From Robiginitomaculum sp. (lineage in GTDB: Bacteria; Pseudomonadota; Alphaproteobacteria; Caulobacterales; Maricaulaceae): DNA of 49,507 bases. The notes below the pieces were generated by a model. That model was not told the origin of the DNA. It did no database searches and saw nothing but the letters and a program-made list of their open reading frames with translations. The DNA lies in assembly GCA_026982235.1 (NCBI GenBank), contig JALSHM010000397.1, positions 1-49,507 on the forward strand. Reading direction: 5' to 3'. How positions within the stretch are numbered: the stretch's first letter is position 1; each line of letters starts with the position of its first letter. A program made the position numbers and the translations under genes. This document shows positions 16,762-25,127 of this stretch, one piece after another.

Positions 16762-17075
16762 TAGATCAATGCTCCGCCGCTAAACTTGAAGAAGGACATG
16801 AAGAAGCTGGTAGCCGTGAATGCAATGGACAGGCCAAAGACAATTTGAATCAGCTTACGAATACCGCCGCCTGTGTCACCAAACGCTAGAGTCAGACCTG
16901 TCATAATGATAACAATGGTGCCGAAGATTTTAGCAACCGGGCCTTCAATAGATTTAAGAATTTTAGTCAGCGGCGCTTCCCACGGCATGGACGAGCCAGA
17001 TGCAAAGGCGGGTTCGGCGAACAGAACAAATGCGAGGATAATAAATATCAGATAAGTAAGTTGACGGGTGGACAT
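16761..17075 (-). CDS. trbC: TrbC (VirB2-like) pilin
   Basis: A 104-residue conjugative pilin precursor. A signal peptide (residues 1-26, ending PAFASG) precedes a short loop and two hydrophobic helices at about 48-66 and 79-96. The GGGIRKLIQIVFGLSIAF segment is typical of TrbC. The start has a strong ribosome site (GGAGAAAACT then ATG). The TraF-like peptidase at 27262-27789 is the natural candidate to mature it. Confidence 0.93.
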   Translation of the reverse strand: MSTRQLTYLIFIILAFVLFAEPAFASGSSMPWEAPLTKILKSIEGPVAKIFGTIVIIMTGLTLAFGDTGGGIRKLIQIVFGLSIAFTATSFFMSFFKFSGGALI

Positions 17076-17084
17076 AGTTTTCTC

Positions 17085-18041
17085 CTAAGGTTTAGTTTTT
17101 GGGATAAGTTTGCACCCTACGGGCATGGTAAGTAGGGTAAAATTGGGTGCGAGCGGTTCAAAATCATATTCATCGCCATGCACGCCAAGAACGCGGGCAA
17201 TAGTCTCGACGCGGCGGGACAAGCCTCGCCCAGAGATAAAGACGATGACATTTATGGCTTCGGCAATCAGTGTGCGCGGGACAGAGCTAGCGCCTTCCAA
17301 GATAAGCTGCTCGATACGGTATATTCCTGCTTCGGCAGAATTGGCGTGTACGGTGGCAATACCGCCGGGGTGTCCCGTGTTCCACGCTTTGAGCATATCA
17401 AGCGCTTCGGGGCCGCGTACCTCGCCAACGACGATACGGTCGGGGCGTAGGCGCAATGTGGAGCGAACGAGATCTGCGAGTTTTACGTCTTGGCCATGTG
17501 TGCGCAAAGCTACCGTATCTTCTGCGGCGCATTGCAGTTCTCTGGTATCTTCGAGGATAAGTACGCGGTCATTGCAGTTGGCGATTTCGGCCAAGAGTGC
17601 ATTGGCAAAAGTAGTCTTGCCGCTACTTGTACCGCCAACGATCAGGATATTGAGTTTGGCGTTTACTGCATATGACAGAGCATCTGCTTGCGCCTTGGTC
17701 ATAGTTTCCGCTTCTACATAATCACCCAGCGTGAAAATCTTAGCCGCACCCTTACGGATAGAAAAACATGGGGCGGAAACTACTGGCGGGAGCAATCCTT
17801 CAAACCGTTCGCCCCCAAAAGGCGGGATGCCGGGGAGTTCTGCACTTACGATTGGTCTATTAGTCGTCACCTCTTGACGGATATGACTGGCGACTAATTT
17901 AACGATGCGTTCTGCATCAGGCGGTGTAATCATTTCGCCCGTGTAAACCCGTCCTTCGCCGTGACGGTCTAGCCATAATTTGCCATCTGGATTGACCATA
18001 ATCTCAATGACGTTTTTATCATCTAGCGCCGCGCCAATCAC
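17085..18041 (-). CDS. trbB: TrbB (VirB11-like) ATPase; 5' end appears frameshifted
   Basis: A hexameric VirB11-type ATPase for pilus biogenesis and substrate transfer. Walker A is LIVGGTSSGKTTFANAL (about residue 135), followed by the Asp box LILEDTRELQC and RLRPDRIVVGEVRGPEALDML. The 318-residue open frame starts only at a GTG (18041) with no ribosome site. The true start is more likely the ATG at 18105, behind a strong GGAGG. It encodes a normal TrbB N-terminus (MSQLNPVTASRTLEMLRSAM), but that frame ends at a TGA (18019-18021). The two frames join if two bases are missing near 18045. This is either a real frameshift that could disable trbB, a sequencing error, or recoding. The rest of the gene is intact. 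Confidence 0.9.
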   Translation of the reverse strand: MIGAALDDKNVIEIMVNPDGKLWLDRHGEGRVYTGEMITPPDAERIVKLVASHIRQEVTTNRPIVSAELPGIPPFGGERFEGLLPPVVSAPCFSIRKGAAKIFTLGDYVEAETMTKAQADALSYAVNAKLNILIVGGTSSGKTTFANALLAEIANCNDRVLILEDTRELQCAAEDTVALRTHGQDVKLADLVRSTLRLRPDRIVVGEVRGPEALDMLKAWNTGHPGGIATVHANSAEAGIYRIEQLILEGASSVPRTLIAEAINVIVFISGRGLSRRVETIARVLGVHGDEYDFEPLAPNFTLLTMPVGCKLIPKTKP

Positions 18042-18091
18042 TGGCCATTGCGGAGCGGAGCATTTCCAATGTGCGGCTTGCGGTGACGGGA

Positions 18092-18622
18092 TTAAGCTGA
18101 GACATGTTTGGCCTCCGCTTTTACTTTTTTCGCTGTAATTTTCTTGAACTTCTTCCCATCAAGCTTTGCGAGAAGCTCTAATTCTTCTTTCGTAAAATAC
18201 TGGTCTTCTGTCGCCATGACATCTGCCAAGGCGAGTTTCATAATCCGCCCATCAAGCTTCATCTGCGTTTTGAGCTGATCTACAAAATTATTGAAGTGTA
18301 ATGCGCCCTTGGCTTGGCGGCGGTCTTGCTCGCCCTCTTTAATATCTGGTGCCAGTGAAAAGAAATAGCGCAAAAACAATGAGAACGCCTCTGTCAGCAT
18401 ATTCAAATCACGGGAGTGCCGATAATCATGACGGGTCATAAGGTCTAATCGGCGAATTAATTTGGCATCACGGCGGTCATCTCTCTCATAAGAAAAATAT
18501 GAGCTAAGCGCTTTATCCACTATGAGCGATAACGATGCGTCTGGCTTTTTAGCCGCATCATGCAGACGCATATAATTAGCGGCAGAAACACGAGGACGGA
18601 TGCGGGGTCTGTGTACGGTCAT
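18092..18622 (-). CDS. CopG/ribbon-helix-helix-like conjugal transfer protein
   Basis: A 176-residue protein regularly found between traG and trbB in these ICEs and often annotated as a CopG family regulator. The N-terminal 45 residues (RPRVSAANYMRLHDAAKKP, then SLSLIVDKALSSYF) could form a ribbon-helix-helix fold. The rest is helical and charged, ending in a Lys-rich tail. The gene overlaps the presumed trbB start by 14 bases and is one base from traG. It may regulate the operon or act as a relaxosome accessory protein; this is inferred from its family and place. Confidence 0.8.
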   Translation of the reverse strand: MTVHRPRIRPRVSAANYMRLHDAAKKPDASLSLIVDKALSSYFSYERDDRRDAKLIRRLDLMTRHDYRHSRDLNMLTEAFSLFLRYFFSLAPDIKEGEQDRRQAKGALHFNNFVDQLKTQMKLDGRIMKLALADVMATEDQYFTKEELELLAKLDGKKFKKITAKKVKAEAKHVSA

Positions 18623-18623
18623 A

Positions 18624-20633
18624 TTATATTTCCAATTCTGGGTCTTCAGTGCTGCTCATCAAATGGGCTTGCTGCACGAGTGCTTGGGGGCTAACGAAGG
18701 CGCTAAGCTCCAGCAATGGAAGCTCTTGGTCGTCCATGTCTTGCGCTTGAGATTTTTCACTATCGTTGTTTTTCTTAGGCGCATGCTCATGGCCTTTAAT
18801 TTTTGGAGAGCGTTCTTTGCCGCTAGCAGTAGTTTGTTTTTCTGATTTGTACTGGGCAAAAAGGCGATCATCCACGAGCCGTGTCTGCTTGCCCCAACGG
18901 CAATCCTGCGGAGGGGGAAATCCGGTTGGATCATCTGGGGCGTTTACGGGGGGAGCCATGACACGGCCCGTGAAATTCTTATCGGTGTAATAGGTAATTT
19001 TGTTGGCTTTAATCGGCGCTGTGCCAGAGAGCAGTATTATTTCCTCATCAGCAGGAAGCTGCATCACTTCGCCCGGCGTTAAGAGCTGCCTTGCCGTTTC
19101 TTGGCGAGAGACCATGACGTGAGATAACCACGGCGCCAATCTATGGCCCGCATAATTACGCATGGCCCGCATTTCTGTGGTGCTGCCAACCGCGTCCGAA
19201 ATACGTTTGGCTGTGCGCTCGTCATTAGTGGCGAAAGCAATTCGCACATGGCAGTTATCAAGAATGGCGTTATTGGGGCCATAAGCTTTCTCGATCTGAT
19301 TTAGGGATTGCGCGATTAAGAAAGCGCGCACGCCGTAGCCAGCCATGAACGCCAGTGCACTTTCAAAGAAGTCGAGCCGCCCAAGTGCTGGAAACTCATC
19401 AAGCATAAATAAGACTTTGCGGCGTGACGGATTGTTATTGGTCTCAAGGCTTTCTGTAAGGCGGCGGCCAATTTGATTTAATATCAACCGTATTAACGGC
19501 TTGGTGCGGGATATATCAGATGGCGGCACGACTAGGTAGAGCGAGACTGGCTTGTCCGCGTCCACTAAGTCGCTAATCCGCCATTCGCATTTGGAAGTCA
19601 CCTCGGCAACAGTCGGGTCTCTGTAGAGAGACAAGAAACTCATCGCCGTTGACAATACACCTGAGCGTTCGTTTTCAGATTTATTGAGGAGTTCACGCGC
19701 TGCTTGTGCAACAACGGGATGGGCTTCGGCTTTATGACTATTACCGAGGTGATTGGTTTCCATCATCGCCCAAAGCGTTTTCTCAAAAGAGCGTTTGGGA
19801 TCAGATAGGAATGAGGCTACGCGGGCTAAGGTCTTTTCTTCCTCCGCGTAGAGAATATGCAGGATTGTGCCGACGAGTAATGAGTGCGCGGTTTTCTCCC
19901 AATGGTTACGGCGTTCTAGCACGCCGTCTGGGTCAACCAAGATGTCAGCAATATTTTGTACGTCGCGGACTTCGCATTCACCTTTGCGTACTTCAAGCAA
20001 GGGATTGTATTTTGCACTCGCCGCATTGGTAGGGTCAAACAATAGGCAGTGAGAGAATGTCGAGCGCCATCCTGCGGTAAGCTGCCAGTTCTCGCCTTTA
20101 ATATCGTGAATGACCGTACTGCCTGTCCAAGATAATAGCGTCGGAATAACAAGCCCGACACCTTTTCCCGAACGTGTGGGCGCAATCGCCATGACATGCT
20201 CTGGCCCGTTATGGCGTAGATAATTGTCGTGGGCTTGGCCGAGGAATACACCGTCCTCAGCAAACAAGCCTGCTTGCTTCATCATGGACTTGTTTGCCCA
20301 CTGCGATGAACCAAAGGTGGTTAGCTTCTTAGCCTGCCGTCCGCGCCAGACAGATCCGGCAACGGCAAACAATGTTCCGATGAAACCACCGCCCGCAGCG
20401 ATTTGCCCGCCTTTGGAGAATACGCTCGGCGCATAGGCATCAAATGAATACCACCACTCAAATAATCTCCAAGGAAAGTATATTTTTTGATTTGAAACGG
20501 TAAACCAAGGCGCGCCCAGATAAGCATCATAGTCAAACTGCAAAGCCACCCATTGGGTCGCATACCATGTGGTCAAAATGATGGTCGTAAAGACCAAAAC
20601 AATTTGTCCGATAAGTATTGATTGCGGTGACAT
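18624..20633 (-). CDS. traG: TraG/VirD4-family coupling protein
   Basis: The coupling ATPase that brings the relaxase-DNA complex to the secretion channel. Two N-terminal membrane helices (about residues 5-25 and 65-90) precede the ATPase core with Walker A APTRSGKGVGLVIPTL and Walker B VLFMLDEFPALGRLDFFE. NERTAKRISDAVGSTTE and LLTPGEVMQLPADEEIILLSG are conserved TraG parts. The C-terminal 80 residues are charged and low in complexity. I prefer the ATG at 20633 (MSPQSILIGQ) because it matches TraG N-termini. An ATG at 20645 is also possible; neither has a clear ribosome site. It is the first gene of the long minus-strand operon. Confidence 0.93.
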   Translation of the reverse strand: MSPQSILIGQIVLVFTTIILTTWYATQWVALQFDYDAYLGAPWFTVSNQKIYFPWRLFEWWYSFDAYAPSVFSKGGQIAAGGGFIGTLFAVAGSVWRGRQAKKLTTFGSSQWANKSMMKQAGLFAEDGVFLGQAHDNYLRHNGPEHVMAIAPTRSGKGVGLVIPTLLSWTGSTVIHDIKGENWQLTAGWRSTFSHCLLFDPTNAASAKYNPLLEVRKGECEVRDVQNIADILVDPDGVLERRNHWEKTAHSLLVGTILHILYAEEEKTLARVASFLSDPKRSFEKTLWAMMETNHLGNSHKAEAHPVVAQAARELLNKSENERSGVLSTAMSFLSLYRDPTVAEVTSKCEWRISDLVDADKPVSLYLVVPPSDISRTKPLIRLILNQIGRRLTESLETNNNPSRRKVLFMLDEFPALGRLDFFESALAFMAGYGVRAFLIAQSLNQIEKAYGPNNAILDNCHVRIAFATNDERTAKRISDAVGSTTEMRAMRNYAGHRLAPWLSHVMVSRQETARQLLTPGEVMQLPADEEIILLSGTAPIKANKITYYTDKNFTGRVMAPPVNAPDDPTGFPPPQDCRWGKQTRLVDDRLFAQYKSEKQTTASGKERSPKIKGHEHAPKKNNDSEKSQAQDMDDQELPLLELSAFVSPQALVQQAHLMSSTEDPELEI

Positions 20634-21113
20634 AGGCAAGTCCATTTCTAAGTTGGACTTTAGGCTGGGCAAAATTTCACGTTTCGTCTAGGAGGATAAG
20701 AGGGCTAGAATAGGGACGTTCTGGGACCTCAAGGGATATAGCGGGAAAATCGGGAGATTTTATTTTCCAGAAATACTTCGCCAAGGATTTAAGACATCAA
20801 TGCCCGCAGTATCACAATCCTAACCCTGTAGTGAATAACCGTGGCTGCGATCAAATTATCTGAACTATATATTTCCATTATGAGTGATTAATAAAAGTTG
20901 CAACGAAGCACCAAATGAGGCTAACTTCGGTATTTTCCTCATAATTAAATATCATTTATGATATTATTTTCATCATTGCGCCCATATACTATCACTTATT
21001 ATATCTAATAATGCATTTCTATCGTTACAGGAAACTATTTGTTAATGTACATTCAATATCACTTATGATAGTTAATACGACATAATGGTCACTTTAATAT
21101 CAGGAACGATAGC
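20634..21113. promoter_or_regulatory. Divergent promoter region between the trb operon and hipBA
   Basis: About 480 bases without a gene. It must hold the promoter of the minus-strand traG-trb operon and that of hipBA. The traG-proximal part (20690-20760) is rich in GGGA motifs (GGGACGTTCTGGGACC, then TAGCGGGA). The same TAGCGGGA word occurs twice upstream of the relaxase gene (27072-27089), which may point to one shared regulator. The hip-proximal part is AT-rich and contains three palindromes listed separately. Confidence 0.5.
20950..21070. promoter_or_regulatory. Three TATCA-N4-TGATA operators upstream of hipB
   Basis: TATCATTTATGATA (20950-20963), TATCACTTATTATA (20990-21003) and TATCACTTATGATA (21057-21070) share the pattern TATCA, four bases, TGATA. 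The middle copy has one imperfect half site. Centres are 40 and 67 bases apart. HipB of E. coli binds several spaced palindromes and bends the DNA for autorepression, so these are good candidate operators for the adjacent HipB-like protein. Confidence 0.75.
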
Positions 21114-21449
21114 ATGAAAATTGAACATTTGACTCCAAATAACGCAATATTGCAAGAATTGGGCACACGGCTTGCCCGGATTCGCAAACAGCAGGGTTAC
21201 TCACAACTGCGTTTGGCCAACGAAGCCGGAATCGGGGTGGCTACCCTTCGGCGCATAGAAGCGGGCCATGACAGCCAGATGGAGACGTGGCTGAAGCTTA
21301 TGAAATCTCTCCAGATGATCACCGCCATTGATGATCTTTTACCTAAGAATTATAGCTCGCCAATGGCAGAAGCTTTATCCGACAGAAAAACTAGAAAGAA
21401 AAGAAATAACGCGCCTTCTGGTTCTATATGGGGCGACGAAAAACCATGA
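21114..21449 (+). CDS. hipB: HipB-like antitoxin, XRE helix-turn-helix
   Basis: A 111-residue antitoxin and autorepressor. The XRE helix-turn-helix spans about residues 15-68 (LGTRLARIRKQQGYSQLRLA, then GVATLRRIEAGHDSQMETW). A charged, probably flexible tail follows (KTRKKRNNAPSGS), as in HipB proteins where the tail affects stability. The ATG follows CAGGAACGATAGC. The last four bases overlap the hipA start (ATGA), the usual antitoxin-first coupling. Three palindromes upstream are probable binding sites. Confidence 0.88.
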   Translation: MKIEHLTPNNAILQELGTRLARIRKQQGYSQLRLANEAGIGVATLRRIEAGHDSQMETWLKLMKSLQMITAIDDLLPKNYSSPMAEALSDRKTRKKRNNAPSGSIWGDEKP

Positions 21450-22741
21450 CCACAGCTACAATAAAATTATGGGGAACCACCATCGGCTATGTTTCGATGG
21501 ACAAGGCTGAGAAGTTTGCACGTTTTGAGTATGACCCCGACTTTGTAACCCACGGCATAGAGCCCGCGCCATTAATAATGCCTTTAAAGGCACGGCGCAT
21601 CTATCAATTTCGAGGTCTTGAGCCGCACTCATTCCACGGAATGCCAGGCCTCCTCGCCGATAGCCTACCTGACAGGTACGGACAGAAACTAATCAATGTT
21701 TGGCTGGCCCAAACAGGGCGCAAGCCAGAAGAGTTTAATGCCGTCGACCGTTTGTGTTACACAGGAAAAAGGGGAATGGGCGCATTAGAATTTGAGCCCT
21801 CCACAATTACCACGCCAACAAAAGATAAAAGCCTCGAAATCAAAGAGCTGACCGAACTGGCATCTATGGCATTTGCCAGTAAGGAAACGCTCAATGCTAA
21901 ATTGACTGCCCATGGTAGTGACAGCGCCCTTCTCGATATCTTAAGTGTCGGCACATCGGCTGGCGGCGCCCGCGCCAAGGCAGTGATCGCATTTAACCCA
22001 TCCACAAAACAAGTGCGTTCGGGTCAACTTGAATTGCCTGCTGGCTTTGAGCATTGGCTCATCAAGTTTGACGGTGTTGAATTTAGCGGTGACTGGGGCG
22101 TTGCAGACCCATCGGGATACGGCCTGCTTGAATACAGCTATTATCTGATGGCGCAAAAATGCGATATCAACATGACGGAGTGCCGAATATTTTCTGAAAA
22201 TGGTCGCAACCATTTCATGACGCGCCGATTTGATAGGGGCGATGACGGATCCAAAAAATTTGTGCAAACACTCGCGGCTCTCGCGCATTATGATTATTAC
22301 GAAAGCGGGCTCTACTCTTATGAGCAAATCTTTATGCTCATGAAACAATTGAAAATGCCGCAAGCCGCTATTGAGGAACAATTCCGCCGTGTCATTTTCA
22401 ATCTTGTTGGCTGCAATCAAGATGATCATGTTAAAAATTTCTCATTCATGATGGATAGGAAAGGACGCTGGGATTTGTCGCCAGCCTATGATCTCTGCCA
22501 CGCAGAAGGAAGTGACTTCACCCGGTTTCACCAACTCAGCACAAATGGCAAAACATCCGGCTTCACACGCGGCGACATCAAAGCCCTTGCAGATTATGCA
22601 GGTCTTCCGCGAGGCCGAGAGAACACTATATTACAACAAACAATCGACGCCTTTTCAGGCTGGCAGAATGTTGCGGAGGACCTCAACATTCCCTTAAATT
22701 TGCAGAGCCATGTTCTGCGCACACTGAGGTTAAAATGGTAA
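21446..22741 (+). CDS. hipA: HipA-like serine/threonine kinase toxin
   Basis: A 431-residue HipA-family kinase. E. coli HipA phosphorylates glutamyl-tRNA synthetase and induces growth arrest; the target here is unknown. The N-terminal subdomain (GTTIGYVSM, FEYDPDFVTHG) and the Gly-rich ATP loop VGTSAGGARAKAVIAF (about residue 175) are present. The catalytic loop NLVGCNQDDHVKNFSFMMD and the metal-binding LSPAYDL are also present, so the kinase looks active. I choose the ATG at 21446, which overlaps the hipB stop, over the slightly earlier in-frame start. The module is inserted between the trb operon and the defence pair, a common cargo slot. Confidence 0.92.
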   Translation: MTTATIKLWGTTIGYVSMDKAEKFARFEYDPDFVTHGIEPAPLIMPLKARRIYQFRGLEPHSFHGMPGLLADSLPDRYGQKLINVWLAQTGRKPEEFNAVDRLCYTGKRGMGALEFEPSTITTPTKDKSLEIKELTELASMAFASKETLNAKLTAHGSDSALLDILSVGTSAGGARAKAVIAFNPSTKQVRSGQLELPAGFEHWLIKFDGVEFSGDWGVADPSGYGLLEYSYYLMAQKCDINMTECRIFSENGRNHFMTRRFDRGDDGSKKFVQTLAALAHYDYYESGLYSYEQIFMLMKQLKMPQAAIEEQFRRVIFNLVGCNQDDHVKNFSFMMDRKGRWDLSPAYDLCHAEGSDFTRFHQLSTNGKTSGFTRGDIKALADYAGLPRGRENTILQQTIDAFSGWQNVAEDLNIPLNLQSHVLRTLRLKW

Positions 22742-22829
22742 TCATTACCGTTTGTGATGACCATGTAGGTGTTTATTCCAGCTAGTGCCCTATAACTTAG
22801 GAATAAGTATATGCAAGTATTAGCCTAAT

Positions 22830-23345
22830 TCACCCTAATATTTTTTCAAATTTCGTATTGGTGCCTTCCTGAGATAGATATCCTTCAAGTTGCTTAGATA
22901 GAGACAGAGCAATTTTTTTATTGCTTGTAAGCACGAAAATTGGTGCTCCAGTCCGCTTCTCTAAATACGCTCGCAAAATATTCTTGAGCTCTGACCACTT
23001 AGACCATTCTCTACCTTGTTCTTTTGAAGTGCTAAGCGAAACCCTGCAGTATTCAATTCCTTCGGATTCGAATGCTTTAAGTGCCATCTCAGTTGACGTG
23101 AACACGGAAAAAAAATCAGGAAACATCCTTGCGTCAATTGCCAATTTTGGTTCCAGCCGCATCCTCTCCCTTTTGAAAGCATGTGCCGAAATATCAGAGA
23201 TTGGAACCATGAATATCCGAATGATATCCAAGTCCTCGAATAATGACAGTTGTCGAGCGTTTTCAAAACCCCATTCTGTTCTGTTCTGGTCTGCTTTGTC
23301 GGAGGCAACAGAGCTATAAACAAGTCGTAATTTGGGGTTAGCCAT
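22830..23345 (-). CDS. Uncharacterised partner protein of the deaminase defence gene
   Basis: A 171-residue soluble protein of unknown function. Its start (ATGGCTAA) overlaps the end of the deaminase gene by eight bases and GGAG lies seven bases before it, so the two are translationally coupled. The centre (KLAIDARMFPDFFSVFTSTE, then SEGIEYCRVSL) recalls the DVR-x-P and GI-x-Y pattern of DUF488-type proteins, but the likeness is weak. A later strand-helix section (APIFVLTSNKKIALSLSKQL) could be a nucleotide- or nucleic-acid-binding fold. No membrane segment. It may be a second effector, a regulator or an immunity protein of the system. Confidence 0.75.
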   Translation of the reverse strand: MANPKLRLVYSSVASDKADQNRTEWGFENARQLSLFEDLDIIRIFMVPISDISAHAFKRERMRLEPKLAIDARMFPDFFSVFTSTEMALKAFESEGIEYCRVSLSTSKEQGREWSKWSELKNILRAYLEKRTGAPIFVLTSNKKIALSLSKQLEGYLSQEGTNTKFEKILG

Positions 23346-24957
23346 CTTGAAACTCCAGTGCTAATTTGGCTTCCAATTCAGGGTATGCGTCTTTGTAGAC
23401 GTCTGTCGGACACCCCCATTGAGGTTCCCCAATTGACAACTCTCCAGAGACTTTGTCCTTATAACTCCTATCTTTCAGGAAAACCCTTCGATAGAGCCGC
23501 GGTGCGACACCCACAAACGGGCGAAACATTACATGCGTACTACCTTTTGAGGGCGGCTCCCAGTCGCTCGACTCAGTTGTAATGGAGTCCGCATGCAGAT
23601 CGGTTGCTTTGCTCTTTGGATATGGTTCGATGAACTGCACCTCGTCAATTCCCGACGCGACGATGTGGCGAGCGCAATAATGGCACGGATAGGTTGTGAC
23701 GAACATTCGACATGCGCGTGGGGACGTTCCTGATATTGCTGCAGATAGAATTGCGTCCATTTCAGCATGAACCGCCCGACTAAATTCAATTAGCCCCCCA
23801 ATTCGGGTGCTGCGAATCTTTTTTATTAATTCTGCTCTGTCCTTATCCGTGGTCAGATCGGGAAATTCGTCTATCAACTCTTCAATGATGTTGTTTTGCT
23901 CTCGATTGCTGCTGCAGAAAACAGTTTCGCGAAATGCGCACCGTTCATCCCCCTCAATATCAATGGAAAAACTTTCCCCGTACAATCCCCCACCTGCTCG
24001 GGGAACATCATTAGCTCCAGTTGCAATGATATTTCCTCTTGCATCCACCAACGCGGCGCCAACCTGGCGTGAAAGGCAAGCGCTTCTCATTTGTGCGGAA
24101 CGTGCTTGATGCATCCCTGTTTCCGCAATAGTCGGGCGGATTATCTTGGATTGAGTGATTAGGTTCACAAAGCGGCGGAGGTGATCGTTCATCCCCGTTA
24201 TAGCAAGATCTTCTCCCGCGTCCTGAGAGTTATCAACAAAAAAATCTGCCTCATGAAAGGTGTCAGAAACATGTTGGCCGTGCTTTTCCGGCGCATCCTC
24301 ATCGCGAGTAAGAAAATTTTTGACCTGCTGTTTTACCGATTTGTCACTCCATTTCGCTCTATCAAATAAGTTTTCGCGAATACGGCGCTCGCGTTCGACC
24401 GGGTCGCAAACAATCCCAAGAAGTGAAAATGCGTCTTGGTAGACCTCTCGAAGCAATGCAACTTCGGCCGGATGGCGAAGAGAGTCCATGATATAAGCTC
24501 GGTGTTTTCCGTCCGGTTCAACGGGCTCGCCAGAAAACGACTTATCTTGAAGCATTGCACGTCGTTCAGCAATCTCCCTTAGAATGAGTCGGGCAACAGC
24601 GGAATGGTCCTCGGGCAAGCTATACAGCTCCCCTTTCCGCAATTCATCGCCGCGGTCTTGCATTTTTTGGATATTTTCGAGCGATTTCCGTGCGTCCACA
24701 GCTGGAACCATTTGGTCGATATTTTCAGCAGCACGTCGAATAAGACCACTCGCTTTAATGATTTCAACTTCGAAATCACTTTCTTCGAGAAAATTTTTCA
24801 ATATCTTAGCTGCGGTTCCAGAACCTGCTCCAGCGGGCCCGACAATTGCAACGAAGACTTCGTTTGTACGAAGATCTCGCAGAACGTCTTGGCCCGCTTG
24901 GGCACTGGATGATCGTTTTGCGTGCTTCTTCGGAATTTTGATTGGATCGGAGGTCAT
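23338..24957 (-). CDS. Anti-phage dCTP deaminase-like protein (AvcD/DCD type): P-loop kinase-like plus deaminase domain
   Basis: A 539-residue two-domain protein. The N-terminal half (about 30-270) is a nucleoside/nucleotide kinase-like P-loop domain, VAIVGPAGAGSGTAAKIL, where Ser-Gly replaces the usual Gly-Lys. The C-terminal half (about 280-530) is a cytidine/dCMP deaminase fold with the zinc motif HAEMDAI (His plus catalytic Glu) and PCHYCARHIV (two Cys). An extra insert carries further Cys (DERCAFRETVFCSSNRE). This layout matches the anti-phage deaminases that deplete dCTP in infected cells. Known AvcD genes are paired with an inhibitory RNA, AvcI. I could not identify one by eye, though a 170-base gap lies upstream. 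An uncharacterised gene overlaps its end. Confidence 0.88.
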   Translation of the reverse strand: MTSDPIKIPKKHAKRSSSAQAGQDVLRDLRTNEVFVAIVGPAGAGSGTAAKILKNFLEESDFEVEIIKASGLIRRAAENIDQMVPAVDARKSLENIQKMQDRGDELRKGELYSLPEDHSAVARLILREIAERRAMLQDKSFSGEPVEPDGKHRAYIMDSLRHPAEVALLREVYQDAFSLLGIVCDPVERERRIRENLFDRAKWSDKSVKQQVKNFLTRDEDAPEKHGQHVSDTFHEADFFVDNSQDAGEDLAITGMNDHLRRFVNLITQSKIIRPTIAETGMHQARSAQMRSACLSRQVGAALVDARGNIIATGANDVPRAGGGLYGESFSIDIEGDERCAFRETVFCSSNREQNNIIEELIDEFPDLTTDKDRAELIKKIRSTRIGGLIEFSRAVHAEMDAILSAAISGTSPRACRMFVTTYPCHYCARHIVASGIDEVQFIEPYPKSKATDLHADSITTESSDWEPPSKGSTHVMFRPFVGVAPRLYRRVFLKDRSYKDKVSGELSIGEPQWGCPTDVYKDAYPELEAKLALEFQDG

Positions 24958-25127
24958 TGGTTCATATCAACTTGGTTTTCAGTTACTTTGTCATCTTTAG
25001 TCAACGCGATGGCTGTTAGTCAATCAAATTGATTTTAAGGTTTACCCTCATAGCAAAAATATCAGCAAATTACACTAGCTATGTTCATCACTGGAAATCC
25101 TAACAATTCCTTTTACCCCGAAGCCAA

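Noticed and set aside
17110..17721. A 203-codon plus-strand frame
   Set aside because: Antisense shadow of trbB, which has clear Walker motifs on the minus strand.
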